Shown piece by piece: positions 9,350-18,368 of a DNA stretch of 64,000 bases. Position 1 is the first letter of the stretch. Each line of letters opens with the position of its first letter. Below the pieces are notes generated by a model. It did not search any database and was not told where the DNA came from. It saw only the letters and a program-made list of their open reading frames with translations. The stretch is taken from the NCBI GenBank assembly GCA_016710385.1, contig JADJVX010000018.1, positions 1 to 64,000 of the forward strand, given 5' to 3'. The position numbers and the translations under genes were made by a program. Source of the DNA: Actinomycetales bacterium. GTDB taxonomy: Bacteria; Actinomycetota; Actinomycetes; Actinomycetales; Dermatophilaceae.

Positions 9350-9355
9350 AACCTA
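9350..9355 (-). promoter_or_regulatory. -10 element of gluA (leaderless)
   Basis: TAGGTT on the minus strand, six bases before the gluA ATG, the spacing expected for transcription starting on the start codon. No Shine-Dalgarno site is present. Confidence 0.5.
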
Positions 9356-9457
9356 GCGGGTCAGCGGCGGTTTGGGGGGCGTGGGCGGCCCAGGACAGCG
9401 GACGTTGCCGAATCGTGGCGCGGGCGTGGGGTTCTGCGCTGCTGGCCCGCGATCCTC

Positions 9458-9463
9458 GACAAT
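9458..9463 (+). promoter_or_regulatory. -10 element of capA-like gene (leaderless)
   Basis: GACAAT followed by six bases and ATG 9470. No ribosome binding site lies in between. Confidence 0.4.
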
Positions 9464-9469
9464 GGCGGG

Positions 9470-10642
9470 ATGCAGCGTCCCCGGCTTCTCAGGCACCCGC
9501 TCCGGTATGCCGTGCCGCTGGCGGTTCTCGCCGGGTGCGCCGCTCCGTCGGCACCGATGGCCGGGAGCGCTGAATCGCCTGCTGTGGCAAGCCGGACGAG
9601 CGCACCGGCCACGGGTGGACCATCGGTTGCGACCACAGGTACGGCTGTCCCCCCTACCCCGGCAGGGACCGGACGCTTGACGATCGCCTTCGGCGGGGAC
9701 ATCCATTTCGAAGGAGCCGTGCGGCGCCTGTTGGACGGCGAGGACGGGCTCGGCGAACTGCGGGCGAGCCTCGGGTCCGCCGATGTCGCCGTCGTCAACC
9801 TGGAGACCGCCATCACCGATCGTGGTGTCCCGCAACCGAAGATCTATCACTTCCGAGCCTCACCGAAGGCCCTCTCGGCCCTCGACCGGGCCGGCGTGGA
9901 CGTCGTGAGCATGGCGAACAACCACGCGGTGGACTTCGGACCGGACGGTCTGGCGGACACTCTCGCGGCGCGCGACGTCTCGCCGGTGCCGGTCGTGGGC
10001 ATCGGGCGCAACGCTGCCGATGCCTTCGCTCCCGCCGTCGTCACGGTGCGCGGACTGCGGGTCGCCGTCATCGCCTCGACACAGATCAACGACTACACGG
10101 TCAACACCTACCCCGCGACCACCTCGACCGCGGGCGTCGCGGGCAACCTGCGCAACGACCGCCTCCTCGCCGCGGTGAAAGCCGCTCGGGCGAGCTCCGA
10201 CGTGCTCGTGGTGTTCCTGCACTGGGGAACTGACTACACCAGTTGCCCGGACAGCGCTCAGGTCGCCACGGCCACGGCGCTGGAGGCGGCCGGAGCCGAC
10301 GTGATCGTCGGCGGCCACGCTCACCGGGTCCAGGGGTCGGGCTGGCTGGGGAGGGCCTTCGTCGGGTACGGGCTGGGCAATTTTGTGTGGCTCAACACTC
10401 GCGGCGAGGCTGACACCCGCAGCGGGGTGCTCACGGTGACGGTCGACGAAGCGGCGGTCCGCGTCCGAGCCGCGACGCCACGGGACCGATGGGCCGCACT
10501 GGGGTCGGTCGTCGTCGCCCAGGACTACGCACCGATGCGGGTCTCCGATGACGGCATACCCCGAGTTCCGGCGGATGCGGCGCTGCTCACCCAGGCGTGG
10601 GAGCAGGCGCGAGGCTGCGCTCGGCTCCGCAGTCACCCCTGA
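9470..10642 (+). CDS. CapA/PgsA-family metallophosphatase-like lipoprotein
   Basis: 390-residue secreted lipoprotein: signal segment LRYAVPLAVLAGCAAPS (lipobox LAGC), a Ser/Ala/Pro/Thr-rich linker to about residue 65, then the PGA_cap domain. Calcineurin-like motifs typical of CapA proteins are visible: FGGDIHFEGAV, NLETAITDRG, SMANNHAVDFG, FLHWGTDYT and VGGHAHRVQG, with GYGLGNFVW near the end. Family members act in poly-gamma-glutamate export or wall-linked phosphoester hydrolysis; the substrate here is unknown. It is a single gene, divergent from gluA, and closed by a hairpin that overlaps its stop codon. The codon ATA occurs in a DGIPR segment created by the iterated word. Confidence 0.85.
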   Translation: MQRPRLLRHPLRYAVPLAVLAGCAAPSAPMAGSAESPAVASRTSAPATGGPSVATTGTAVPPTPAGTGRLTIAFGGDIHFEGAVRRLLDGEDGLGELRASLGSADVAVVNLETAITDRGVPQPKIYHFRASPKALSALDRAGVDVVSMANNHAVDFGPDGLADTLAARDVSPVPVVGIGRNAADAFAPAVVTVRGLRVAVIASTQINDYTVNTYPATTSTAGVAGNLRNDRLLAAVKAARASSDVLVVFLHWGTDYTSCPDSAQVATATALEAAGADVIVGGHAHRVQGSGWLGRAFVGYGLGNFVWLNTRGEADTRSGVLTVTVDEAAVRVRAATPRDRWAALGSVVVAQDYAPMRVSDDGIPRVPADAALLTQAWEQARGCARLRSHP

Positions 10643-10668
10643 AGGCAGCGCCGGCAGGGGTGACTGCG
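10628..10668. terminator. Hairpin terminator overlapping the stop codon of the capA-like gene
   Basis: Fourteen-base perfect arms (CGCAGTCACCCCTG / CAGGGGTGACTGCG) with a 13-base loop. The left arm contains the TGA stop at 10640-10642. G/C-rich and without a T-run, as often seen in actinobacteria. Confidence 0.75.
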
Positions 10669-10989
10669 CGGCTTCGCGCGGCGCGCGATGAGTTGGGGAT
10701 GGTGAACACCTGGCCGGGTAGATGAGGACGCGACCTCGGGTGGTTCGGGACGGCGTTCCCCGCCGAGTCATAGCTGACGGACGACATCCGATCGAGGTCT
10801 CGCCGGTCGATTCGGACTGTTCTGCCAAGGCCATGAGGACTCCTTCTCATGGGCCACGGGCGGTCCCCCCCGCGTGGTGCCGGCAGCCTCACGGTGTGTC
10901 GGGGGTCGAGGGCGGGGCAGACTTAGGGATCCGCCTAGAGAGCGGCGCCCGATTGCGGCGTCCGATCGTCCCGTCGAGGAGTTGCCCCG
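10669..10989. other. Intergenic region without a convincing gene
   Basis: About 320 bases between the capA-like gene and the phosphodiesterase. On the minus strand a good Shine-Dalgarno (GAAGGAG) precedes ATG 10834, but the frame that follows has poor codon preference and no recognisable product. A 7-base inverted repeat (CCATGAG/CTCATGG, 10833-10855) surrounds this start. On the plus strand only the ribosome binding site of the next gene (GAGGAG) is evident. Confidence 0.5.
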
Positions 10990-12471
10990 ATGTCCTTGGA
11001 ATCGCGCCAGAGTGTCCGCGAGGCTGCCATCACCGCCCTCTGTGCCCCGGAGTTGGCGAGCATCGTCGATGTGGTGACCTGGGTCGAGGACGTCGAGGGC
11101 GTGCCGACTGCGCACGCCGCCAACCATCACGGCCGGGTGCGACTCGTCCCCGGTGGGGGCATGCGGGTGCTCGCCGGCAATAGCCCCATCACCTCACAGG
11201 ACCCGATGGCCTTCCTCCCGTATGCCGTCGAGGTCGCCAATGCGTCGCCCGCAGACTCCCGACGCAATGCGTATCCGTTTGCGGCAGAACGGATTCTCTC
11301 CCTCTTCGCTGACTCGGAGCGCAGCCCAGACCTGGCCGTCGTGCACACCCCCAGGCACTTCTTCCCCGACGAGGGCGGGCACCTCGGCGAGCACGGATCA
11401 CTCGATGTCATCCAGTCCCGAGCCCCGCTCATCCTGTCCGGTGCGGGGGTGCGGCGGCTGGGGGCGGTTCACGAATTCGCCCGCCTTGTCGACGTCGGCC
11501 CCACCATGGCGCACCTTGCGGGCGCTCCCGAGGCTGCGTTGACCGATGCCACCGGTGCCGCGCTCGACGGCCGGGTGCTCACGGCATACCTGGACGGGAC
11601 CGCACCGAAAGCGGTGCTGGGAGTCCTCTGGGACGGTGCGCATTGCAGCGACGTGCTGCACCTGGCGGCGGCGGGGGAGCTGCCGACCGTTGCGCGGCTC
11701 ATCGAGCGCGGAGTGGCCCTGGAAGGCGGTGCCGTCGCCGAGTTTCCCAGCGTCACGCTCACCAACCACACCTCGATCCTCACCGGGGTCGGCCCGGGGC
11801 GGCACGGCGTGTTGGGCAATGTCTACTTCGACCGCGCGACCGGCCAGCAGGTCGTGCCCAATGACGAGACCACCTGGCATCGCTCTGCGGAGTGGCTGCG
11901 GCCTGGAGTGCGGACCGTCTTCGAGATGGTGCCGGGCTTCACGGCGTCGGTCGACGAGGCGATCGACCGTGGGGCCGGCTACTCGACGATGGGGATCATC
12001 CGCGCCTCCTCGTCCGGCGCGGGAGCCGGTGGGCTCGGGGACCGACTTCCTCCCGCCGACACGTCGCCATTCCTGCGGGACGCAGCGCTGCTGGAAGACC
12101 CCTACTTCCGCTGGGGCGTGTCAGTCGACGACCTCGGGCTGGAGCAGGTGCGTGGTCTGTATGCCGGTGGGCTGGAGTCCGCGCCGAAGCTCACCTGGTG
12201 GGCCAATGTCGTCACCGACGCGGGTCATCACGGTGGTGGACCCAGGTCGGAAGCCGCTCGTGCTGCATTGCGACAGAGCGATGCCCGGCTCGGCGTCATG
12301 CTGGCCGACCTCGAGCGCCTCGGGATGCTCGACGAGATGGCCGTCATCCTCACGGCCGACCACGGATTCGAAGGGGCCGATCCGCAGGTCACCGGTTCGT
12401 GGCGATCTGCCTTGGATGCGCTCGGGGTGCCCTATCGCGACGAAGGGCCGGGGTTCGTCTACTTCGGGTGA
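10990..12471 (+). CDS. Alkaline phosphatase superfamily / nucleotide pyrophosphatase-like protein
   Basis: 493 residues, no signal peptide visible, ribosome binding site GAGGAG before ATG 10990. The order of motifs is unusual. The first ~190 residues resemble the C-terminal half of a phosphodiesterase (VVHTPRHFFPDEGGHLGEHG, RAPLILSGAGV, RLVDVGPTMAHLAG). From about residue 195 a second unit starts again with the N-terminal metal-binding and nucleophile region (VLGVLWDGAH, FPSVTLTNHTSILTGVGPGR) and ends with the second metal site TADHGFEGAD. The protein is therefore one C-half plus one complete domain. Substrate unknown; family members hydrolyse phosphodiesters and nucleotide pyrophosphates with two zinc ions. 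Stands alone on this strand. Confidence 0.75.
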   Translation: MSLESRQSVREAAITALCAPELASIVDVVTWVEDVEGVPTAHAANHHGRVRLVPGGGMRVLAGNSPITSQDPMAFLPYAVEVANASPADSRRNAYPFAAERILSLFADSERSPDLAVVHTPRHFFPDEGGHLGEHGSLDVIQSRAPLILSGAGVRRLGAVHEFARLVDVGPTMAHLAGAPEAALTDATGAALDGRVLTAYLDGTAPKAVLGVLWDGAHCSDVLHLAAAGELPTVARLIERGVALEGGAVAEFPSVTLTNHTSILTGVGPGRHGVLGNVYFDRATGQQVVPNDETTWHRSAEWLRPGVRTVFEMVPGFTASVDEAIDRGAGYSTMGIIRASSSGAGAGGLGDRLPPADTSPFLRDAALLEDPYFRWGVSVDDLGLEQVRGLYAGGLESAPKLTWWANVVTDAGHHGGGPRSEAARAALRQSDARLGVMLADLERLGMLDEMAVILTADHGFEGADPQVTGSWRSALDALGVPYRDEGPGFVYFG

Positions 12472-12481
12472 CGTGCGCGGG

Positions 12482-12820
12482 TCAGCTGGCCCGTGCTGCC
12501 TGCCAGTCCGCGGCTTCGGAACTGGACAGTCGCGCGCCGAAGAGGTACCAGCGCACAGCGCCGTCGAAACGGATGACGGCCGGGCCGTCTTCGCGGTGGA
12601 GCAGTCCGTTGACCTTCCAGGCCATCGAGCCGTCCGCCCACACCGCTGCCGGTCCGTCGTCCCGGTGGGCGACACCGTGACGGAACCACAGCTGGGTGCC
12701 GTCGGGCATGACCAGGGCCGGGCCATCTTCGCGGTGCAGCTGTCCGTCGAGCCGCCACTCCAGCGTGCCGTCGGGCAGTCGGGTCATGGTCGGTGCGCAG
12801 ACCACAGCCTCGATCAACAT
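12482..12820 (-). CDS. Small MORN-variant repeat protein (YwqK-like)
   Basis: 112 residues made mostly of three degenerate ~22-residue units that carry LHREDGPA, AHRDDGPA and LHREDGPA, each followed by a beta-strand segment with W/Y (LWFRHG, MAWKVNG, VRWYLFG). This is the HRxDGPA variant of MORN repeats found in YwqK-like antitoxin components and phage proteins. Function unknown. ATG 12820 is supported by the ribosome binding site AAAGGA; a longer open frame upstream has none. The stop lies only 10 bases from the end of the convergent phosphodiesterase gene. Confidence 0.65.
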   Translation of the reverse strand: MLIEAVVCAPTMTRLPDGTLEWRLDGQLHREDGPALVMPDGTQLWFRHGVAHRDDGPAAVWADGSMAWKVNGLLHREDGPAVIRFDGAVRWYLFGARLSSSEAADWQAARAS

Positions 12821-13072
12821 GTGACGTCCTTTTCCGGACGGACGAGGCTTGGGGGTCTGCCGCGAGGGAGGCGTCAGACGGGAGAGGCTCGCGCGTCTGA
12901 GCACGATGGTAGGGCGAGATAGTTGAGGAGCCAAGGATCTGAGCCCATCGGATTGTGTGTCAATTCACACGACAAATGGGATGTCATGGGTTGACGAGAT
13001 CCCCGTCTGAATAATTGATCGACTGCACCCAGCTATTCCGACAATTCGGACATTCCGCCAGGGTGCGGGAGG

Positions 13073-13146
13073 TGGGGCGGGTGGGGCTTGAACCCACGAC
13101 CGACGGATTATGAGTCCGCTGCTCTGACCGGCTGAGCTACCGCCCC
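13073..13146 (-). tRNA. tRNA-Met (CAT), elongator type
   Basis: 74-base cloverleaf read by eye on the minus strand. Acceptor GGGGCGG pairs with CCGCCCC, D-arm GCTCAGCCGGTCAGAGC, anticodon loop CTCATAA giving anticodon CAT, T-arm GTGGGTTCAAGCCCCAC, discriminator A. CCA is not encoded in full. A CAT anticodon could also be tRNA-Ile2 (lysidine-modified); the loop fits elongator Met but this is not certain. Confidence 0.9.
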
Positions 13147-13264
13147 GGGCGCGCTGGGAGCCTACCCGACCGGCATACCAGCTGGTCGTCGCCAGCCCAG
13201 TGGCCGCAACGGCGACGGCACCGACCCGCCACGAGGCGAGCCGGTGCCGTCTGAGCCCACAGGG

Positions 13265-15739
13265 CTATTTGAGGACCGTCACCGATTCCGTCGCCGCGTC
13301 GACTGAGGCGCGGGTGAGGTGCTCGTTGCGGCACTGGAAGCTGGTGTAGAGCTCCAACTGGTCAGTGGCGTGCGCGGAGGTGGTGCCGTCCGGAGCGACG
13401 AAACCGGATTGTCCGGGCGGCGCAGCCAGGCACAGCCGGTTGGCGCCGGCCCCGAGGACGGCCATGTCGTTCTCCGTGCCCCGGTTGGCGTAGGGCACCC
13501 CGTTGATCTGGTCGCCGGGGGAGGCCTGCGGCACGCCGAGGAAGTTCTTGTAGGAGAACGCCATCGTCGAGGCCGGGGTGAGCCAGCCGGCTGAGTCGGC
13601 GCCCTTGGTGGCCCGCAGGGCAGCCAGAGCCTCACGGTAGGTCGCCAGGTAGACCTCGGTCGCGGGAGCACCGTTGAGGAAGTCCACGGTCTGAGCCACC
13701 CCTGCGTCAGCGCCCAGCTGGGCGTTGTGGATGAGCTTGACCGCCTGTGCCGGGCGGATCGACGCCCGCGCCTCGACAGGAGCCATGTACATCCCCGCGA
13801 TGTAGCGGTTGTAGACCGAGGCCGGCAGATCGTCCGACAGCACCGCCTTGGCCAGCAGAGGCAGCCAGGTGCGCATGATCGTCGCCTGCGGGGCGTCGTA
13901 GAACCCGTCGCCGTTGCGGTCGCGGGTCTCGCCCGACCAGGTGGTCAGCAGCTCGACGTCGCGGCGCACCGGGTCGTCGGCGGGCAATCCCGCGACGGCC
14001 TTGGCGAGTACCGGAGCGAGGTAGCGCAGGTTGAGATCGGCGAAGGAGAAGCGCTCGTTGAGCTCCCACATCTGCTGCGAGGTGTATGCCGTCCGGGCAC
14101 CCGCCCCGGAGAAGGCCGCGAGGATCTCCTGGTCCCGGTCGACAACCGACCAGTTGCCGTAGTCGTTGTTGAAGCCCGGGCCGGCCTGGTTGTTCCAGTT
14201 GGCGATGAACCCTTGGGTGGGGTTGTAAGTCACCGGGTTGGCCGAAGGCGGCAGGACGCCCTTCCACTCCATCGAACCGTCCCCGACAGCGGGGATCCGG
14301 ATGTCCTGGTTCGCCGGGCGATCGGGCAGGCGGCCGGGGCTGATGTAGCCGATGTTGCCCTTCTTGTCGGCGTAGTACCAGTTGATCGAGATCGCGAATT
14401 GCGCTGCGAGAGCTGAGAACTCCTCGAAGTTCTTGGCCCGGGGCAGCTTCGCCCAAGCGATCAGCGAGGAGACCTCGTAACCGGTCCAGGAGCGCTTCTT
14501 GGCATAGGCGCGGTTGTTGACCGCATCGACCGAAGTGACATAGCCGTGCACCGTGGTCAGCACGTCGAACGACACGTCCGTCGACCCCTTCACCGGGATC
14601 GACACCGTCCGCACCTGCATGTCGCGCCACTGTCCGTCGAAACGGTATTGCCGCGGGTTGGCCGGGTTGAGCGTCTCCTGGTACATGTCGACGACGTTCA
14701 TGGGTCCGGCCGTGGCACCCCACGAGATCTCGTTGTTTGTCCCGAAGATCACCGACGGGTAGGCGAACGGCGTGTTGCCAGCGAAGTCCCAGCCCGCGCC
14801 GTGCAGGCCGATCCCGAAGACGTAGGAGGGGTTGAACCACTGGAACTGCGGCCCGTTGACGAGCACCGACTTGGCGTCGACGGTGCGGCCCTTGCCGGTG
14901 ATCCAGATGTTGCTCGCGACCGGGGCCGTGTTGGGCCACTGGCCGCCGCCGGACCGGGCGTTCATCTCGACGCCGACATCACGCAGACCCGGGGTGATCG
15001 GTGCCAACTGCGGCCGCTGCGAGGGTGCGCGCGGACCGGCCTTGCCGATGGCGCCCTCACGGGGGACGGTCGTCGGGGCCAGCGGGTCATCGAGCCAGAC
15101 CAGCTGGTCGAACAACGCCCGACCCTCGGCCTCGCCCTTGGCCGCGATCAGCTCTTGCAGCACCTGGTAGTTGGGGATCTCGGAGCTCGAGTCCGAGTAG
15201 CGGTTGGCCATCGTCCCCACCCACACCATGGCGACGTCGTAGGCCGTCCACCGGCTGGGCGAGAAGCCGTAGTCGAGGAATTGCTTGGGCATGAGGGTCG
15301 ACGGCGAGGCTGCGACGGCATCGAGCCAGCGGTTCATCCCTTCGGCGTAGCCCTCGAGGATGTCGCGATCCTCCTGCGGCAGCGCGGCGATCTGCGCCTG
15401 GATGGATGCCGGGTCGAAACCGTTGCGGGTGTCCTTGTCCAGGGCCAGGTAGGCGGCGCCCATGACCTCGGAGACGGTCCCTTGGGTGGTGCGGCGGCTC
15501 ATCTCCATCTGGAAGAGCCGGTCCTGCGCCACGGCATACCCGAACCCGCGGAAGATGCCGCGAGTGGTGTTGGCGTAGACGTGCGGGATGCCGTAGGTGT
15601 CCCGCCTGATGGTCACCCCCTGGTCGGCGTTCTCGGAGCGCGCCGAGGCGCTCCACGCGGGGCTGCTCGCAGTGCCGGCTGCCAGCGCTGCGACGGTGAG
15701 CAGGCTGACAGCGAGTCGACGTGGTCGGGCGAATGACAT
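13265..15739 (-). CDS. Secreted penicillin acylase-family Ntn hydrolase
   Basis: 824-residue precursor of the penicillin/aculeacin/acyl-homoserine-lactone acylase family. The signal peptide (ARPRRLAVSLLTVAALAAGTASSPAWSA) is followed by the alpha chain (DTYGIPHVYANTTRGIFRGFGYAVAQDRLFQMEM). The spacer and the autoproteolytic junction come before the nucleophile serine in APVA-SNIWITGKG (about residue 270), which becomes the beta-chain N-terminus. The oxyanion and substrate regions show GAGWDFAGNTPFAYPSVIFGTNNEISWG and FIANWNNQAG. Such enzymes hydrolyse amides such as beta-lactam side chains, N-acyl-homoserine lactones or lipopeptide acyl groups; which one is used here cannot be told. Single gene with GGAGG-type ribosome binding site before ATG 15739. 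Confidence 0.9.
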   Translation of the reverse strand: MSFARPRRLAVSLLTVAALAAGTASSPAWSASARSENADQGVTIRRDTYGIPHVYANTTRGIFRGFGYAVAQDRLFQMEMSRRTTQGTVSEVMGAAYLALDKDTRNGFDPASIQAQIAALPQEDRDILEGYAEGMNRWLDAVAASPSTLMPKQFLDYGFSPSRWTAYDVAMVWVGTMANRYSDSSSEIPNYQVLQELIAAKGEAEGRALFDQLVWLDDPLAPTTVPREGAIGKAGPRAPSQRPQLAPITPGLRDVGVEMNARSGGGQWPNTAPVASNIWITGKGRTVDAKSVLVNGPQFQWFNPSYVFGIGLHGAGWDFAGNTPFAYPSVIFGTNNEISWGATAGPMNVVDMYQETLNPANPRQYRFDGQWRDMQVRTVSIPVKGSTDVSFDVLTTVHGYVTSVDAVNNRAYAKKRSWTGYEVSSLIAWAKLPRAKNFEEFSALAAQFAISINWYYADKKGNIGYISPGRLPDRPANQDIRIPAVGDGSMEWKGVLPPSANPVTYNPTQGFIANWNNQAGPGFNNDYGNWSVVDRDQEILAAFSGAGARTAYTSQQMWELNERFSFADLNLRYLAPVLAKAVAGLPADDPVRRDVELLTTWSGETRDRNGDGFYDAPQATIMRTWLPLLAKAVLSDDLPASVYNRYIAGMYMAPVEARASIRPAQAVKLIHNAQLGADAGVAQTVDFLNGAPATEVYLATYREALAALRATKGADSAGWLTPASTMAFSYKNFLGVPQASPGDQINGVPYANRGTENDMAVLGAGANRLCLAAPPGQSGFVAPDGTTSAHATDQLELYTSFQCRNEHLTRASVDAATESVTVLK

Positions 15740-16014
15740 GGAACCTCCGGGGAGATGGGGTATGCCGGGTGCCGACGCCGCGGGGTGACCCCTTACCCAC
15801 GCCGCCGGTGGCTGGTCGTCACGGTATGGAGGCCCGGTCGGTCCGACAATGGGTTGCCAAGAGTTGCCGCCCCCAGGGCCCGGCGGATCTCACAGCGCAA
15901 TGCGTCGGGGGGCTCAGCCCAGGCACAGCTCCGTTCCGGAGCCTGGGTGTCGTCCGGCACGGCCGGGCCGCTCGCGCAGCCCGCGCGGACCACGACCAGA
16001 CCTGGGAGGCCGAC

Positions 16015-16230
16015 ATGTGGCAGGGACGGATGACGACCAGAGGGTCCGCACTCGCGGCCGTTACCGGGCTGAGCGTCGGCCAGGTGGCCGTTCTCCAGGC
16101 CAGAGAGCCCGCCCGACGTCCGTACCCGAAGGCGGCACGACATCGGGTGCGGCGGGTGGCGGCGCTGAGTGCCCTGGACCCGCGGCCGCGGCTGCGCGCA
16201 GCTCGAGCCCGCCTCATGGGCCTGCTGTGA
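16015..16230 (+). CDS. Possible small basic protein
   Basis: 71-residue open frame with a good ribosome binding site (GGGAGG, spacing 6) before ATG 16015. The product is very rich in Arg/Ala, with an N-terminal TTRGSALAAVTGLSVGQVAVLQ segment that could be a short helix, and then basic residues. I recognise no family. The gene lies between the divergent acylase and DUF3145 genes. It could be chance, since high-G+C DNA yields many such frames. Confidence 0.35.
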   Translation: MWQGRMTTRGSALAAVTGLSVGQVAVLQAREPARRPYPKAARHRVRRVAALSALDPRPRLRAARARLMGLL

Positions 16231-16410
16231 CGGCTGGTGCCCGATGTGACCGATGGGGCACAATGAACCCAACGTGACGGTGCCACCCAGGTTCGGGCAC
16301 CCTCGCGTTGAGTAAGAGCGTCAAGCGAAAGCGTGGAGCAAGAGCACGACTGTCGAGTGCAGTCGGCGAGGCGTTGGGGAAGACGTCACTCGCACGACAA
16401 GGAGCACCGG

Positions 16411-16926
16411 ATGTCTGTCACTGCGCCACGCGCCGCGACGCGCGGGGTCGTGTTCATCCACTCGGCCCCGACCTCGTTGTGCCCGCATATCACCTGGTCG
16501 CTGGAAACGCTGTTCGATCAGCAACTACACCTGGACTGGGCGCCGCAACCCGCCGGTCCGCGGCTGCAGCGTGCCGAGGTCGCCTGGACCGGACCGGCCG
16601 GCACGGGAGCGCGAGTCGCCACCGCGCTGCGCACCTGGAAGCAGGTCCGCTACGAAGTCACCGAGGATCCGTCGCCAGGCGTCGACGGGTCGCGCTGGTC
16701 GCACACCCCGTCCCTGGGGGTCCATCACACCTGGACCAGCGCCGCCGGCGATGCCGTGGTCAACGAGGACCGGCTCCGCGAGGCACTGGCCGCCCACCTC
16801 GGGGATCCGATCGGCCTGCGGGATGCGCTCGACGAGTTGCTCGGCGCAGCCTGGGATCGCGAGTTGGAGGTCTTCCGGTATGCCGGTGACGGAGCTCCCG
16901 TCCGCTGGCTGCACAAGGTGGGTTGA
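16411..16926 (+). CDS. DUF3145 family protein
   Basis: 171-residue cytoplasmic protein of the actinobacterial DUF3145 family, recognised from RGVVFIHSAPTSLCPHITWSLE, the basic LRTWKQVRYEVTEDPSPGVDG segment and the closing LDELLGAAWDRELEVFRYAG. Function unknown; the family is widely conserved in Actinobacteria and commonly sits beside the fatty-acid synthesis cluster, as here. Ribosome binding site AAGGAG precedes ATG 16411. Convergent with fabF, separated by a strong bidirectional hairpin. Confidence 0.85.
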   Translation: MSVTAPRAATRGVVFIHSAPTSLCPHITWSLETLFDQQLHLDWAPQPAGPRLQRAEVAWTGPAGTGARVATALRTWKQVRYEVTEDPSPGVDGSRWSHTPSLGVHHTWTSAAGDAVVNEDRLREALAAHLGDPIGLRDALDELLGAAWDRELEVFRYAGDGAPVRWLHKVG

Positions 16927-16959
16927 CCCCCGGGGCACCGACTGCCGACCGGCATACGT

Positions 16960-16995
16960 CGGGGCTGTTCGAGTCAGGTGACTCGAACAGCCCCG
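16960..16995. terminator. Bidirectional hairpin terminator between DUF3145 and fabF
   Basis: Seventeen-base perfect arms (CGGGGCTGTTCGAGTCA and its complement) separated by only two bases, in the short gap between convergent genes. It serves both strands. Unlike the other long hairpins here it does not contain the iterated GTATGCC word, but a copy lies 10 bases to its left. Confidence 0.85.
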
Positions 16996-17008
16996 GACGC
17001 ATTGCCGC

Positions 17009-18259
17009 TCAGACGGTGCGGAAGGCCAGCGCCACGTTGTGACCGCCGAACCCGAACGAGTTGTCCAGCGCCAGCAGGTCGCCGGCGGGCAGCGTGCGGT
17101 GCGCGCCCCGCACGACATCCAACCCCACCTCGGGGTCGAGATCGACGAGGTTGATCGTCGCGGGAGCCAGGCGGTGGTGGAGCGCAAGGATGGTGAAGAT
17201 CGCCTCCAAGGCGCCCGCTGCCCCCAGCAGGTGGCCGGTCATCGACTTCGTCGTACTCACCGGGATCGACCCGGCGAGATCGCCGAAGGCCCGCCGGATG
17301 GCGTTGGCCTCGGCGACGTCACCGACCGGAGTCGAGGTGGCGTGGGCGTTGATGTGGGCGATGTCGGCTGGGGACGCCCCGGCCGTGGCGATGGCCTCGA
17401 GCATCGCGCGCGCCGCCCCGGACCCGTTCGGCTCGGGAGCGGTGATGTGGTGCGCGTCAGCGGACATGCCGACGCCGGCCAGCTCTGCGTAGATGCGAGC
17501 CCCACGCGCCCGCGCGTGTTCCTCGGACTCCAGGACGATGACGGCCGCTCCCTCGCCCAGGACGAAACCGTCCCGCGAGATGTCATAGGGCCGCGAGGCG
17601 CCTTCCGGGTCGTCGTTGCGCGTTGACAGGGCCTGCATCGCGGCGAACCCCGCGATCGGCATCGGGTGCATCGCGGCCTCGGTGCCGCCGGCGACCACAA
17701 CGTCGGCGCGGCCGCTGCGGATGAGCTGAATGGCATACCCCATGGCTTCAGCGCCCGAGGCGCAGGCGCTCACGGGCGTGTGCGAGCCGGCCCGGGCCGA
17801 GAGCTCCAGCGAGATGGCGGCCGCCGGTCCGTTGGGCATGAGCATGGGCACGGCGAGGGGGTAGACGCGGCGAGGTCCCTTCTCTCGCAACGTGTCCCAC
17901 TGATTGAGCAAGGTGTGGACCCCACCGATGCCCGATCCCACCGCGACCGCGAGTCGCTCCGGCTCGATGTCCGGTGAGCCCGCGTCAGCCCAGGCTTCGC
18001 GTGCGGCGATCAGGGCGTACTGCGAGGACGGGTCCAACCGGCGGGTCTCGACTTTGGCGAGCACTTGGTCGGGCGGCGTGTGCAGCTGAGCGGCGAAGGT
18101 CACCGGCAGTTCGTACTGGGCGACCCAGTCGAACTCCAGGGGGCGGGCACCGGATCGCCCGGCGAGGATGGCGTCCCACGTGTCCGCGACGGTGCCACCG
18201 ACGGGGGTCGTGGCGCCCATTCCGGTCACGACGACGCGGGTGGCGCTGGGGGAGGTCAT
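17009..18259 (-). CDS. fabF: 3-oxoacyl-ACP synthase II
   Basis: 416-residue condensing enzyme that elongates acyl-ACP with malonyl-ACP in type II fatty acid synthesis. The catalytic triad is complete: Cys in VSACASGAEAMGYA, His in INAHATSTPVGD and His in KSMTGHLLGAAG. The C-terminal NSFGFGGHNVALAF motif is present. Last gene of the fabD-fabH-acpP-fabF operon. The start ATG 18259 follows an AAGGAG site. A hairpin separates it from acpP, which would favour excess ACP over the condensing enzyme. Confidence 0.95.
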   Translation of the reverse strand: MTSPSATRVVVTGMGATTPVGGTVADTWDAILAGRSGARPLEFDWVAQYELPVTFAAQLHTPPDQVLAKVETRRLDPSSQYALIAAREAWADAGSPDIEPERLAVAVGSGIGGVHTLLNQWDTLREKGPRRVYPLAVPMLMPNGPAAAISLELSARAGSHTPVSACASGAEAMGYAIQLIRSGRADVVVAGGTEAAMHPMPIAGFAAMQALSTRNDDPEGASRPYDISRDGFVLGEGAAVIVLESEEHARARGARIYAELAGVGMSADAHHITAPEPNGSGAARAMLEAIATAGASPADIAHINAHATSTPVGDVAEANAIRRAFGDLAGSIPVSTTKSMTGHLLGAAGALEAIFTILALHHRLAPATINLVDLDPEVGLDVVRGAHRTLPAGDLLALDNSFGFGGHNVALAFRTV

Positions 18260-18310
18260 GCGGGCTCCTTCAGGGCAGAGCGAGCAGGTCGGGCGGGGCG
18301 GTGGAACCTC

Positions 18311-18354
18311 CTGCGGTATGCCGTGCTGCCCGCGAGCGGCACGGCATACCGCAG
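18311..18354. terminator. Intercistronic hairpin of two GGTATGCCG words (acpP/fabF)
   Basis: Sixteen-base perfect arms (CTGCGGTATGCCGTGC and complement) with a 12-base loop, between acpP and fabF. Same design as the gluB/gluC hairpin: the iterated word in opposite orientations forms the stem. Probably lowers read-through into fabF or stabilises the 3' end of acpP mRNA. Confidence 0.75.
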
Positions 18355-18368
18355 CAGCCGGGGCAAGG

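Noticed and set aside
10660..10834. Small minus-strand ORF with GAAGGAG before ATG 10834
   Set aside because: Good ribosome binding site, but none of the three frames after it has convincing codon preference or a known product, and it would run into the hairpin of the capA-like gene.
12944..12980. Interrupted inverted repeat (CCCAT..GTGTG..CACAC..ATGGG)
   Set aside because: The two five-base stems are separated by mismatched bases, so a stable structure or operator cannot be claimed.
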